Below, in pieces: positions 18,149 through 28,174 of a DNA stretch of 43,994 bases. Below the pieces are notes generated by a model that was given only the letters and a program-made list of their open reading frames with translations, was not told where the DNA came from and made no database searches. The position numbers and the translations under genes were made by a program. Position 1 is the first letter of the stretch. Each line of letters begins with the position of its first letter. Origin of the DNA: Bifidobacterium breve (GTDB taxonomy: Bacteria; Acidobacteriota; Vicinamibacteria; Vicinamibacterales; CAVVIG01); contig CALQBJ020000003.1 of assembly GCA_943328785.2 (NCBI GenBank), positions 1 through 43,994 on the forward strand, read 5' to 3'.

Positions 18149-21100
18149 ATGAAATCTCTTCTTAGATCGTGCTTGATGAGTACGGTCGCGGCGTTCCTCG
18201 TCGTCGGAGGCGGTGCGACTCCGTCGTACGCACAGGGTGTCACCACGGCGGCACTGACCGGTGTGGTGAAGGACTCTCAGGCCGCGGTCGTCCCGGGCGT
18301 TACGGTCTCGGCCGTCCATCAGCCTTCGGGCACGAGCTATCAGGCGGTGACGCAGACCGATGGCCGCTATACCATCGCCGGTATGCGCGTCGGCGGTCCG
18401 TACAAGATATCTGCCGAACTGAGCGGCTTCAGCACCGACGAGCGCTCGAACGTGACGCTCAACCTCGGCGTGACCACCGACATTTCGTTTGACCTGCGAC
18501 TGGCCACGGTGTCGGAGACCGTCCAGGTCGTCGGCCAGGTGAACCCGGTGTTCAGCTCGGGCCGAACCGGCGCTGCAACCGCAGTCTCGCGCGAAGAACT
18601 GGCGACGCTGCCAACCGTGTCGGGCCGCATCACCGACATCACCCGCCTGACGCCGCAGTACGGCGGCAGCGGCACGTTCGTCGGCCAGGACAACCGCGCG
18701 AACAACGTGACGGTCGACGGCTCTTACTTCAACAACTCCTTCGGGCTCGGCACGACGACGGGCGGTATCGGCGACCGCACGGGCGTGGCGCCCATCTCGC
18801 TCGAGGCCATCGAGCAGGTCCAGGTGAGCGTGGCTCCCTACGACGTGCGTCAGGGCAATTTCACCGGCGCTGGCGTGAACACCGTCACCCGCAGCGGCAC
18901 CAACCTGTTCACCGGCTCGGTCTACCACCGCTTCCGCAACGAGTCGTTCGTGGGTAAGGAAACGGCCGGCCAGGCGTTCAACCCCGGGACGTTCGACACC
19001 AAGACGACCGGCGCATGGCTCGGTGGCCCGATTGTGAAGAACAAGGCATTCGCGTTCTTCAGCTACGAGAAGCAGGAAGACACCCGACCGCTGAACACCT
19101 TCCGCGCCAACCAGGGCGGCGAACCGGTGGCCGGCAACGTGACGCGCGTGCTCGCGTCCGACATGACCGCGCTGAGCGCCTTCCTCAAGCAGAACTTCAG
19201 CTACGACACGGGCGTCTTCGAAAGCATCCCGAAGAAGACCCCTGGCACGCCCTGGATGATCAAGGGTGACTACAACCTCAGTGGCGCCAACAAGATCACG
19301 TTCCGTTACAACCAGCTGACCTCGAGCACGGACGTGAACCAGTCCGGTTCGTCGTCGCTCGGCACCAGTCGTCCGACACTGACCACGAATTTCCTCGCGT
19401 TCCAGAACTCGAACTACAAGATTCTCGAGAATCTGAAGTCGGGCGTTGGCGAGTGGAACTCGGCGTTCGGCACCGCGACGAACAATCTGATTGTCGGCTA
19501 CACCTTCCAGAACGAAAGCCGCGACCAGCTGGCTAACCTTTTCCCCTTCGTGGTGATCGGCGACGGACTGGGCAGCGCCCAGACCGCATTCGGGTCCGAG
19601 CCGTTCACGCCGTTTAACCTCCTGAGCTACAAGACGTTCCAGGCGCAGGACAGCCTGACCAAGTTCTCGAAGAACCACTCGTGGACGGTCGGCGGCGCGG
19701 TGGAGAAGTTCCACTCGGACAACTCGTTCTACTTCGGGTTGCAGAGTGCCTACTCCTACAACACGCTGGCGGACTTCTACACCGATGCCACCGGCTATCT
19801 GGCGAATCAGAACCGGAGCGTCTCGCCGGTCACCCTGAACATCTTCCAGACCCGCTACCTTCTCCAGTCGGGCCAGACGACCCCGCCGATGCAACCGCTC
19901 GACGTGGTCTACGTGAGCGGATACTTCCAGGACGAGTGGCGTCCGCGCAGCAACCTGACGGTCACGGCCGGAGTCCGCATCGACGTGCCGAAGTTCGGCA
20001 ACACCACCTTCCCGAACCCGGCGGCTGACTCGCTGACCTTCCGCGATCAGGACGGCTCGGCGGTGAAGTACTCGACGAACGCCTTGCCGGAGACAAAGCC
20101 CTACTGGTCACCGCGCGTCGGCTTCAACTTCGACGTGAGCGGCAACCAAGTCACCCAGGTGCGTGGCGGCACGGGCCTCTTCACCGGCAAGCCGCCGTAC
20201 GTCTGGATTTCGAACCAGATCGGCAACACCGGTGTCCTGTCGGGCTTCACGCAGACGAACAGCACGACGGCCTACCCGTTCAGCCCGAATCCGGATAAGT
20301 ACAAGCCGGCGGCGACTGGCGGCAACGCGGCCAGCTACGAGCTCGACGTCACTGACCAGGGCTTCCGCTTCCCGCAGACCTGGCGCACGAACATCGGCGT
20401 GGACCGCAAGTTGCCCTTGGGTCTGGTGGGCACGACCGACTTCATCTATAACCGCGACCTGAACGCTCCGGTCTACATCAACGCGAACCTGCCGGCGGCG
20501 CAGTCTGCCTTCACTGGCGCCGACACCCGCCCCCGCTGGGTGGCGACCTCGGCCTATCCGACCTGTGCGTCGGCCGGGCAGGTCGGCCCCTGTGTGACCC
20601 GTCTGAACAACACCACGGGGAACCAGATCACGGCGGCCTACGTGATCAAGAACCAGGACCAGAATCGCTCGTGGAACTACTCGGCCTCGCTGAGTAAGCA
20701 GACCAGCCATGGCTTCGCAGCGAAGAGCGGCTTCAGCTACGGCGTCTCCAAAAGCCTGGTTGAGCCATCGTCAACCGCCGGAAGTTCGTGGGGCTCGGCG
20801 AACCCGATTGCGTCCGACCCCAATAACCCACAGCTCTCCTACTCGGAGAACTCGCCAGGCAAGCGCTTTTTCCTGCAGTCGAGCTATTCGAAGCAGTACC
20901 TAAGCTTCGGCGCCACGACGATTTCGGCCTACTACGAAGTGCGCACGAACGGGAACACGACCTACGCGTTCTCGGGCGATGCGAATGGCGATACGGTGTC
21001 TGGCAACGACCTGATCTACATTCCGCAGAACAGCTCGGAGATGAACTTCACGACGTTTACGACCGCCGGCCGCACCTACCCTGCTGCTGAGCAAGCCGCC

Positions 21101-21490
21101 GCGTTCGAGGCCTACATCAGCCAGGACTTGTATCTGAGCAAGCACCGCGGTGAGTACGCCGGGCGTCGAGCGGTGTTCCTCCCGGTTGTGCAGCGCATGG
21201 ACCTCAGCCTCACGCAGGATGTGTTCAAGCGCCTGCGCGGCAAGCGTCACGGCGGCCAGATTCGCCTCGACGTCACGAACTTCGGTAACTGGCTGAACAG
21301 CAAGTGGGGCGCCGGCAAGCGCATTGTGAACAACCAGATCCTGACCAACCCGACGGTGGACGCCAACGGGGCGCTCGCCTATCGCCTGCAGCTCTCGGGC
21401 GGTAACTACATCACGAACTCGCTCCAGTCGACCGCTGGTATCGCGGACGTCCGCGTGGCGATGCTCAGCTTCCGCTACACCTTCAACTAA
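18149..21490 (+). CDS. TonB-dependent receptor of Oar type with N-terminal carboxypeptidase-regulatory-like domain
   Basis: Signal peptide, ALTGVVKDSQAAVVPGVTVSAVHQPSGTSYQAVTQTDGRYTIAGMRVGGPYKI CarboxypepD_reg domain, plug region and long beta-barrel ending in ..LSFRYTFN. Confidence 0.92.
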   Translation: MKSLLRSCLMSTVAAFLVVGGGATPSYAQGVTTAALTGVVKDSQAAVVPGVTVSAVHQPSGTSYQAVTQTDGRYTIAGMRVGGPYKISAELSGFSTDERSNVTLNLGVTTDISFDLRLATVSETVQVVGQVNPVFSSGRTGAATAVSREELATLPTVSGRITDITRLTPQYGGSGTFVGQDNRANNVTVDGSYFNNSFGLGTTTGGIGDRTGVAPISLEAIEQVQVSVAPYDVRQGNFTGAGVNTVTRSGTNLFTGSVYHRFRNESFVGKETAGQAFNPGTFDTKTTGAWLGGPIVKNKAFAFFSYEKQEDTRPLNTFRANQGGEPVAGNVTRVLASDMTALSAFLKQNFSYDTGVFESIPKKTPGTPWMIKGDYNLSGANKITFRYNQLTSSTDVNQSGSSSLGTSRPTLTTNFLAFQNSNYKILENLKSGVGEWNSAFGTATNNLIVGYTFQNESRDQLANLFPFVVIGDGLGSAQTAFGSEPFTPFNLLSYKTFQAQDSLTKFSKNHSWTVGGAVEKFHSDNSFYFGLQSAYSYNTLADFYTDATGYLANQNRSVSPVTLNIFQTRYLLQSGQTTPPMQPLDVVYVSGYFQDEWRPRSNLTVTAGVRIDVPKFGNTTFPNPAADSLTFRDQDGSAVKYSTNALPETKPYWSPRVGFNFDVSGNQVTQVRGGTGLFTGKPPYVWISNQIGNTGVLSGFTQTNSTTAYPFSPNPDKYKPAATGGNAASYELDVTDQGFRFPQTWRTNIGVDRKLPLGLVGTTDFIYNRDLNAPVYINANLPAAQSAFTGADTRPRWVATSAYPTCASAGQVGPCVTRLNNTTGNQITAAYVIKNQDQNRSWNYSASLSKQTSHGFAAKSGFSYGVSKSLVEPSSTAGSSWGSANPIASDPNNPQLSYSENSPGKRFFLQSSYSKQYLSFGATTISAYYEVRTNGNTTYAFSGDANGDTVSGNDLIYIPQNSSEMNFTTFTTAGRTYPAAEQAAAFEAYISQDLYLSKHRGEYAGRRAVFLPVVQRMDLSLTQDVFKRLRGKRHGGQIRLDVTNFGNWLNSKWGAGKRIVNNQILTNPTVDANGALAYRLQLSGGNYITNSLQSTAGIADVRVAMLSFRYTFN

Positions 21491-21523
21491 GGGACGCGGC
21501 CGCTCAGGCATTCGCACTCGTTG

Positions 21524-21559
21524 AAAAGCCCGGGGCATTCGTGCCCCGGGCTTTTTTTG
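21524..21559 (+). terminator. Rho-independent terminator after the Oar-like receptor
   Basis: AAAAGCCCGGGGCattcGTGCCCCGGGCTTTTTTT. Confidence 0.93.
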
Positions 21560-21654
21560 TCTCAGACACCTGCACTGGGGTGGGCGAATCTGGTCATCAG
21601 CAAGCCCACACGACCGCTGGCAGCCTGACGTGGCGCTGGGGATAATGAGTACAT

Positions 21655-22212
21655 ATGGATTCCCAACTTGAAGGCTATCTGCTCCAGTTGACCTCCATCA
21701 CGCAGGAACTGCCTGGCGTTGTGGGCGGTCTCTCCGAGTCGCAGTTCAACTGGCGTCCCTCGGCCTCACGCTGGTCGATCGGCCAGTGCATCCAACACCT
21801 GAACATCACGCTCGAGCGCTACCTGCCCGTACTCGACCAAGCGATGTCAGCCGGGCGTTCCCATGGGCATGTTGCCGAAGGGCCGTTCGTCGGGACCTTG
21901 GTTGAGCGCTGGTTCATTCGTTCGATGGAGCCTCCGGTGCGGCGGCGTTTCATGACTCCCCCGAGCTTCGTCGGAGCCGCTGAGCTGCCGCTTGAATCGA
22001 CGCTGGCGACCTGGGAGCAACTGCACGGGCGACTGGCGCGGCTCATTCAGGAGTCGGAAGGTCTGGACCGGCGGCGGGTCAAGGTCCGGTCGCAATTCGC
22101 ACCGATCTCACTCGGTCTGGGCGCGACGTTTGTGGTGCTGCTGGCGCATGAACGTCGCCACCTGTGGCAGGCGCGCGAGGCAAGGCTGGAGATGGGGTCC
22201 AAGGCGGGGTGA
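21655..22212 (+). CDS. DinB-like (DinB/YfiT fold) protein
   Basis: QFNWRPSASRWSIGQCIQHLNIT ... LLAHERRHLWQA, typical DinB_2 metal-site arrangement. Confidence 0.85.
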   Translation: MDSQLEGYLLQLTSITQELPGVVGGLSESQFNWRPSASRWSIGQCIQHLNITLERYLPVLDQAMSAGRSHGHVAEGPFVGTLVERWFIRSMEPPVRRRFMTPPSFVGAAELPLESTLATWEQLHGRLARLIQESEGLDRRRVKVRSQFAPISLGLGATFVVLLAHERRHLWQAREARLEMGSKAG

Positions 22213-22223
22213 CGAGGTGGGCG

Positions 22224-22257
22224 CAAAAAAAACGGCCGCCCTGTGAGGGGCGGCCGT
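22224..22257 (-). terminator. Rho-independent terminator of the tonB-exbB-exbD-exbD cluster
   Basis: Minus strand: ACGGCCGCCCCtcacagGGCGGCCGT followed by TTTTTTTT. Confidence 0.92.
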
Positions 22258-22282
22258 GTCTGTGTACCGTCCGAGAACGGAA

Positions 22283-22750
22283 CTAGTTGCTGGCGACGCC
22301 GGCGGCCCTGCGCATGCCCGCCGTGACGATGCCGACCTTCTCGACGCCAGCACCGCGTGCTGCGTCGATAACGGCCATGATGTCACCATAGTGCAGCGTT
22401 TCCGCACCAGAGATGAACATCGTCTTGTCCTTGCGCTCTTCGAAGATCGTGCGCAGCTTGCTCTCAAGGTCGCCGATGGTGACGTCCTGCTTGTTCACCG
22501 AGAGGTGCTTGTCCGCGGTGTATTCCACCACGATCTGGCTCACATCAGGGGTCTGGTCGGTGGAGTTCTTCGTCTCCGCCGGCAGGTTGATGTCGACACC
22601 CTTCTGCGTGAGGGGCAGGGCCGCCATGAAGATGACGAGCAGCACGAGCAGCACGTCGATCAGCGGCGTGACGTTCATGTCCGAGTTGGCTTCCGCCGCT
22701 TTGCCCGTGACGACCTTTTCGGCACCGTAGTGTTTGCGCGCGTGTGCCAT
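22283..22750 (-). CDS. exbD: ExbD/TolR biopolymer transport protein (copy 1)
   Basis: SDMNVTPLIDVLLVLLVIFMAALPLTQKGVDINLPAE. Confidence 0.93.
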   Translation of the reverse strand: MAHARKHYGAEKVVTGKAAEANSDMNVTPLIDVLLVLLVIFMAALPLTQKGVDINLPAETKNSTDQTPDVSQIVVEYTADKHLSVNKQDVTIGDLESKLRTIFEERKDKTMFISGAETLHYGDIMAVIDAARGAGVEKVGIVTAGMRRAAGVASN

Positions 22751-23190
22751 TACTGACCTCCCGCTCCGCCGCTCGCGACCTTGCGCTTCTCGGTGATGAG
22801 GCCAACGTCCTCGATCGCCGCCTGACGCAGCTGGTCCATCACGGCCATGACCGTCCCATACTCGACTTCTTCGTCTGCCTTGATCAGGACGATCTTCTCG
22901 GTCTTACCCTCGAGGATGTCGGTGACCTTCTGAGCCAGGTCGACTTCGCGAATCGGCTTGGCGTTCAGATAGATTTCCTTATTGGCGGCGACGGAGATGA
23001 CGGTCTGGTCCTGCGACTCCGGCTTGTCGACCGTGTTTGTAGCGGTCGGAAGCCTGAGGCTCACACCCTGCTGAAGCATGGGGGCGATGAGCATCATGAT
23101 GATGAGCAGCACCAACATGACGTCGACAAGCGGCGTCACGTTGATATCGGACTTGACTCCGCCTTTGGCGCCGCCAAGGTCCATTGACAT
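22750..23190 (-). CDS. exbD: ExbD/TolR biopolymer transport protein (copy 2)
   Basis: KSDINVTPLVDVMLVLLIIMMLIAPMLQQGVSLRLPTA; stop/start overlap with copy 1. Confidence 0.93.
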   Translation of the reverse strand: MSMDLGGAKGGVKSDINVTPLVDVMLVLLIIMMLIAPMLQQGVSLRLPTATNTVDKPESQDQTVISVAANKEIYLNAKPIREVDLAQKVTDILEGKTEKIVLIKADEEVEYGTVMAVMDQLRQAAIEDVGLITEKRKVASGGAGGQ

Positions 23191-23287
23191 GGCTGTTTCT
23201 CCTAAACCCGTAAATGGCTATTGTCTCCGGGATGCAAGCTCCTGACCCTGGAGTACCCAGAGCCTGGAGCCAGAACCCGGAAGCCTA

Positions 23288-23965
23288 CTAGGCCGTCTTC
23301 TTGATGAAGTAGTCCACGAGCTCCGACGACGAGTTGTCCATCTCGACGTTGAAGTACTCGATGCGGGCGGTGAGGTAATTGTAGATCCAGACCGCCGGAA
23401 TCGCGACGACCAGACCAAGCGCCGTTTCGACGAGCGCTTCCGAAATACCAACCGACACCGCGCCGATACCGGCCGAGCCGCTGGCGCCGATGCCCTGGAA
23501 TGCGTTGATAACGCCGACGACCGTGCCGAGCAGACCGACGAACGGAGCCGTCGAGCCGATGGTCGCGAGCGCAGCGACGCCCTTCTTGAGATCCGAAGCC
23601 GTCAGGACCGACGCGCGCTGAATGGCGCGATGCACGGTGTCCATGATGTCCTCGCGGCTCAGGCCCTGGCCCGACTCATGCTGGAACTGGTATTCCTGCA
23701 GGCCGGCGAGCACAACCTTCGCGAGGTGGCTGTAACGGAATTCCTTCTTCTGCGAGAGGGCAACCGCTTCCTTCAGGCGGCCGTCCTTGAGGTGCTTCGC
23801 AACCTGGGGAGCGTAGAGCTTCGACTGAGTGCGCGCCTGCTGGTAGGTGAAGAAACGCTCGATGCCGACGCCGAGCGACCACATTGACATGATGACCAGA
23901 ACGAAGGCGACAGCCTTCGCGACGATCGTCATCTGCTGGTACATTTCCATAAAATCCACGGTCAA
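23288..23965 (-). CDS. exbB: ExbB/TolQ/MotA proton channel family protein
   Basis: LATIGSTAPFVGLLGTVVGVINAFQGIGASGSAGIGAVSVGISEALVETALGLVVAIPAVWIYNYL. Confidence 0.94.
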   Translation of the reverse strand: MTVDFMEMYQQMTIVAKAVAFVLVIMSMWSLGVGIERFFTYQQARTQSKLYAPQVAKHLKDGRLKEAVALSQKKEFRYSHLAKVVLAGLQEYQFQHESGQGLSREDIMDTVHRAIQRASVLTASDLKKGVAALATIGSTAPFVGLLGTVVGVINAFQGIGASGSAGIGAVSVGISEALVETALGLVVAIPAVWIYNYLTARIEYFNVEMDNSSSELVDYFIKKTA

Positions 23966-24041
23966 TCCTCCATCGAGACGAAAGTTAGAAAACCGGATCA
24001 GGAGGGCCGGTCGTTCCTGTAGAACCGGCCCGCGTGAGTGT

Positions 24042-24767
24042 CTACTGCAGCGTGAAGTTCACCGTGACCGTCATGATGACCGGGACGGCCGTGCCGTTGA
24101 GCAGAGTGGGCGTGAACTGCCACTGCCGCACCGCGTCGAGCGCCGCTGCGTCGAGCAGCGGGATTGACCGAAGGACCTTCGCCTCGGCAACGCGACCGTC
24201 AGGCCCAATCGTCGCTTCGACGATGACGACGCCCTGAACGCGCGCGGACTGCGCGATCGAGGGATAGACCGGCCTGACGTCCTTCGTCTTCGTCGGTGGC
24301 TTGATGTTGCCACCCACGCGAACCGGCGCTGGCGGCGGCGGCGGGGGTGGTGGCGGCGGTGGCGCCGCATCGAGCCCACCAACAATACCGCCGGTGACCC
24401 CACCGACGACTCCGCCTTCGACACCGCTGGCCGCAGCACGATTCTGCTCGAGACCAGTTTCGGCCTTGATTTCCGACGGCGCCTCGACCGGGGCCGCAGA
24501 CGGGTTGACATCAACCTGCGGCGGCGGCGCCTGCGCCATCTGCGGCGGCGGTGGTGGTGGTGGTGGTGGCGGCGGTGGCGGCGGCGCCGCAACAAACGCC
24601 ATCATCGAGGGCGGCGTCGGAAGGATGTCCGCGGCCAGCAGCGGAATAATTACAACTGCCCCAAGTACCGCCGTGTGCACCACGATCGAAAGCGGAACGG
24701 TATACCAGGCTCGCGTTCCCACCTTGACGGATGGGTCCACGATGTCGCCGAACATGTCACGTGGCAC
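24042..24767 (-). CDS. tonB: TonB family energy transducer with polyproline linkers
   Basis: N-terminal TM, poly-Pro tracts, C-terminal VRPVYPSIAQSARVQGVVIVEATIGPDGRVAEAKVLRSIPLLDAAALDAVRQWQFTPTLLNGTAVPVIMTVTVNF. Confidence 0.94.
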   Translation of the reverse strand: MPRDMFGDIVDPSVKVGTRAWYTVPLSIVVHTAVLGAVVIIPLLAADILPTPPSMMAFVAAPPPPPPPPPPPPPPQMAQAPPPQVDVNPSAAPVEAPSEIKAETGLEQNRAAASGVEGGVVGGVTGGIVGGLDAAPPPPPPPPPPPAPVRVGGNIKPPTKTKDVRPVYPSIAQSARVQGVVIVEATIGPDGRVAEAKVLRSIPLLDAAALDAVRQWQFTPTLLNGTAVPVIMTVTVNFTLQ

Positions 24768-24936
24768 TGATTCTCTCCTCCTCGCGATTCCGGCCGCTGC
24801 CGGAAGGGCCCCGACGCGACCGGCCCAAGGCTTGGCTCGCGGTCACGTCAAAGGCGGCGATTATATCGACTCGGAATTCATCGAGTCAACGAGCTAACAG
24901 GGGGTTAGACACCGGATTCGTTGAAATGGGCCACGC

Positions 24937-27447
24937 CTAGGCGTGTTCCACGCCACCGATTCTCATCCCGTAGAACGATCTCCACACAAAGTAGAGGGAA
25001 ATGGCGAAAAAGACAGCCGAGAGGACAGTCGTGAGCCCGCTTCCTGATTCGCCAAGCCGCACAGCAAGTTCCACGGCCAGCAGACCAAAGAGGGTCGTGA
25101 ACTTGATGACGGGGTTCATCGCCACCGACGAGGTGTCCTTGAACGGGTCGCCGACCGTGTCGCCGACCACCGTCGCCGCATGCAGCGGGGTCCCCTTCAT
25201 CTTCAGCTCGACTTCGACGATCTTCTTCGCGTTGTCCCAGGCGCCGCCGGCGTTGGCCATGAAGATGGCCTGGTAGAGCCCGAACAGCGCGATGGAGATG
25301 AGGTAGCCGATGAAGAAGAACGGCTCGAGGAACGCAAACGCCAGGGTCGAGAAGAACACCGTCATGAAGATGTTGAACATCCCCTTCTGCGCGTACTGGG
25401 TGCAGATCTCGACCACCTTCTTGCTGTCTTCCACTGACGCCTTTTCGGCACCATCGAGCTTAATGTTCGCCTTGATGAACTCAACGGCACGATAGGCACC
25501 GGTGGTGACCGCCTGCATCGACGCGCCGGTGAACCAGTAGATCACCGAACCGCCCGTGATGAGCCCGAGCATAAACGGCGGATGCAACAGCGAGAGCTTG
25601 TCGAGGTTTTCGGTCAGCCCATGGGTGAGCCCCACGATGATCGAGAAGATCATCGTCGTGGCACCGACGACCGCCGTGCCGATGAGCACCGGCTTCGCCG
25701 TCGCCTTGAAGGTGTTGCCCGCGCCGTCGTTCTCCTCGAGCAGGTCCTTCGCCCGATCGAACTTCACGTCGAAGCCGAACTCCTTCTTGAGCGACTCCTT
25801 GATACCGGGAATCGACTCGATCACCGACAGCTCGTAGACCGACTGCGCGTTGTCCGTGACCGGACCGTAGGAGTCGACAGCGATCGTCACCGGGCCCATG
25901 CCGAGGAAGCCGAACGCCACCAGACCGAACGCGAATACCGCCGGTGCCAGCATCATTCCGCCCGCCGCCTGGTTGGCGGGATCGATTGCCGGAATGGCCG
26001 TGCTCACCAGATAGCCGATCCCCATTAGCGAGACGATGCTGAGACCGAGCCAGTAGGAGCTGAAGTTGCCGGCCACGAGGCCGGACAGGATGTTCAGCGA
26101 CGCGCCGCCCTCCCTCGAGGAGGTGACGACTTCCTTCACGTGCGACGACTCGGTCGACGTGAATACCTTGACGAGTTCGGGAATGATGGCGCCGGCCAGC
26201 GTACCGCAGGTGATGACGGTCGACAGCTTCCACCAGATGGTGCCGTCGCCGAGTTGCGGAATCAGGACGTAGGACGCGACGTAGGTCAGGACCACCGAGA
26301 CGATCGAGGTGAGCCACACCAGATTGGTGAGCGGCGCCTCGAAGTTCATCTTGTCGACGTCGCCGTACTTCGCCTTGGCCATCGCCTCATTGACGTAGTA
26401 GGACAGGCCGCTCGCGAGCACCATGACGATACGCATCATGAAGAGCCACACGAGCAACTGCACCTGGACCTGCGGCTCACGCACGGCCAGCAGCACGAAC
26501 GAGATCAGCGCCACGCCGGTCACGCCGTAGGTCTCGAAGCCGTCGGCGCTCGGGCCGACTGAGTCGCCTGCGTTGTCGCCGACGCAGTCGGCAATCACGC
26601 CCGGGTTACGCGCGTCGTCTTCCTTGATGTTGAAGACGATCTTCATCAGATCGGCGCCGATGTCTGCAATCTTGGTGAAGATGCCGCCCGCGATACGCAG
26701 CGCCGCCGCGCCCAGCGACTCGCCGATGGCGAAGCCGATGAAGCAGGGACCGGCGTAGTCACCCGGAATGAACAGCAGAATCATCAGCATGAGCAGCAGT
26801 TCGACACTGATGAGCAGCATGCCGATGCTCATGCCGGCCTGCAGCGGAATCGCGTAAATCGGGTACGGCTTGCCGCGAAGGCTGGCAAACGCCGCGCGCG
26901 AGTTCGCGAACGTGTTCACGCGGATGCCGAACCAGGCCACGCCGTAGCTGCCGGCAATGCCGATGAGGGAGAAGATCAGGATGATTGGCAACGTCACCGC
27001 GACCGACTTGCCTTCGATCGGGTTCAGCCAACCGTAATACGCCGAGATGATCACCGCGATGAACACCCACAGCAGCATGATGAAGCGGCCCTGGGTGATG
27101 AGATAGGTCTTGCACGTCTCGTAGATCAGCTCGGAGACCTCAAGCATCGAGCGATGCACCGGCATGTTCTTCAGCCTGTTGAACGTCAGCAGACCGAAGA
27201 GCAGCCCAAGGGCGCTGACGAGCAATCCGCTCATGAGGAGCGTATGTCCGTCGATGCCGAGGAAGCTGACGGAAGACAGGTCGGGCACCACCAGCGACGC
27301 TTCCCCACCATGTCGAACGGGGGCCGCACCGGCAACCGCCGCCTCAGGCTGCGCGGCGAGCGCGAGCTGCGGGGCCAAACCAAGCACACCGAGGAACGTC
27401 GCCATCAAAATCAGGCGACTGACGAATCTATGCACGGTCGCGTTCAT
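24937..27447 (-). CDS. hppA: Membrane-bound ion-translocating pyrophosphatase with N-terminal signal-like extension
   Basis: FIGFAIGESLGAAALRIAGGIFTKIADIGADLMKIVFNIKEDDARNPGVIADCVGDNAGDSVGPSADGFETYGVTGVAL and GDTVGDPFKDTSSVAMNPVIKF. Confidence 0.95.
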   Translation of the reverse strand: MNATVHRFVSRLILMATFLGVLGLAPQLALAAQPEAAVAGAAPVRHGGEASLVVPDLSSVSFLGIDGHTLLMSGLLVSALGLLFGLLTFNRLKNMPVHRSMLEVSELIYETCKTYLITQGRFIMLLWVFIAVIISAYYGWLNPIEGKSVAVTLPIILIFSLIGIAGSYGVAWFGIRVNTFANSRAAFASLRGKPYPIYAIPLQAGMSIGMLLISVELLLMLMILLFIPGDYAGPCFIGFAIGESLGAAALRIAGGIFTKIADIGADLMKIVFNIKEDDARNPGVIADCVGDNAGDSVGPSADGFETYGVTGVALISFVLLAVREPQVQVQLLVWLFMMRIVMVLASGLSYYVNEAMAKAKYGDVDKMNFEAPLTNLVWLTSIVSVVLTYVASYVLIPQLGDGTIWWKLSTVITCGTLAGAIIPELVKVFTSTESSHVKEVVTSSREGGASLNILSGLVAGNFSSYWLGLSIVSLMGIGYLVSTAIPAIDPANQAAGGMMLAPAVFAFGLVAFGFLGMGPVTIAVDSYGPVTDNAQSVYELSVIESIPGIKESLKKEFGFDVKFDRAKDLLEENDGAGNTFKATAKPVLIGTAVVGATTMIFSIIVGLTHGLTENLDKLSLLHPPFMLGLITGGSVIYWFTGASMQAVTTGAYRAVEFIKANIKLDGAEKASVEDSKKVVEICTQYAQKGMFNIFMTVFFSTLAFAFLEPFFFIGYLISIALFGLYQAIFMANAGGAWDNAKKIVEVELKMKGTPLHAATVVGDTVGDPFKDTSSVAMNPVIKFTTLFGLLAVELAVRLGESGSGLTTVLSAVFFAISLYFVWRSFYGMRIGGVEHA

Positions 27448-27541
27448 CAGACCTCACACACGTCCAGCCAAGGGCGGACACTTGCGGTAACGAACACCGG
27501 CCCGGTTGGGCCGACTCAGCCTGTCAGGAGAAAACGTGGGA

Positions 27542-28174
27542 TTATACCCGGAACTCTGTCGGCCCGTCGTCTCCGCCAGCCCGCCCGACCTTCGGCGGCA
27601 GCGCCATCCCCCCGGTCAGGAAGATCCGGAGGCCCTCCTCCACGCTGATATCCGGGTAGCTGACCCGGCCTGGCTCGCAGATCACGATATCTCCCAGATA
27701 CAGGTGATTGGTGGGCACATAGACCGCCACCATGGCCTCGACGCCATGTCCGCGGTCGACAGTGAACTCCTTCGTGAGGAACCCGAGCGCCGCAGTGTGG
27801 CCATCCTGCACCATCACCACGCGCTTGAAGCCGAACTCGTTGTCCGGCGAGAACGCCACCACGAGCTGCTTCACCGGCGCGTAGATGCTCCGGAACACCG
27901 GCACGCGCAGCAGGTAGCCGTCCGCGCGCTGCAGTATCCGCTTGCCGATGACGTTGGTAGCAATCGCACCAACGACCACCACCCCGACAGCCGTAGTAAT
28001 GATGCCGAGCCCTGGCACTTCCCGCCCGAGCAGGCGCATATAGAACGCGCTCGTCAGCCCGTCGACGATGCCAAAAATCCAGATGAAGGCAGCAATCGTG
28101 ATGAACAGCGGGACGGTAACGAAGAAGCCCGCGATGAAGCTCCGGCGCAGCCACAGCGTCATCACCGCAGCCAA
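27542..28174 (-). CDS. DUF502 family membrane protein
   Basis: LRRSFIAGFFVTVPLFITIAAFIWIFGIVDGL ... GLGIITTAVGVVVVGAIATNVIGKRI ... PVFRSIYAPVKQLVVAFSP. Confidence 0.88.
   Translation of the reverse strand: MAAVMTLWLRRSFIAGFFVTVPLFITIAAFIWIFGIVDGLTSAFYMRLLGREVPGLGIITTAVGVVVVGAIATNVIGKRILQRADGYLLRVPVFRSIYAPVKQLVVAFSPDNEFGFKRVVMVQDGHTAALGFLTKEFTVDRGHGVEAMVAVYVPTNHLYLGDIVICEPGRVSYPDISVEEGLRIFLTGGMALPPKVGRAGGDDGPTEFRV

Noticed and set aside
17945-19894. 649-aa antisense ORF over the 5' part of the Oar-like receptor
   Set aside because: Shadow ORF; low-complexity RVGE/HRR-rich translation, no domain signature.
24301-24600. GGC/GGT-rich tandem repeats resembling a microsatellite
   Set aside because: They encode the expected polyproline linkers of TonB on the minus strand.
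27498-27513. CGGCCCggttGGGCCG hairpin between DUF502 and hppA
   Set aside because: No U-tract on either strand and short; insufficient to call a terminator or riboswitch.
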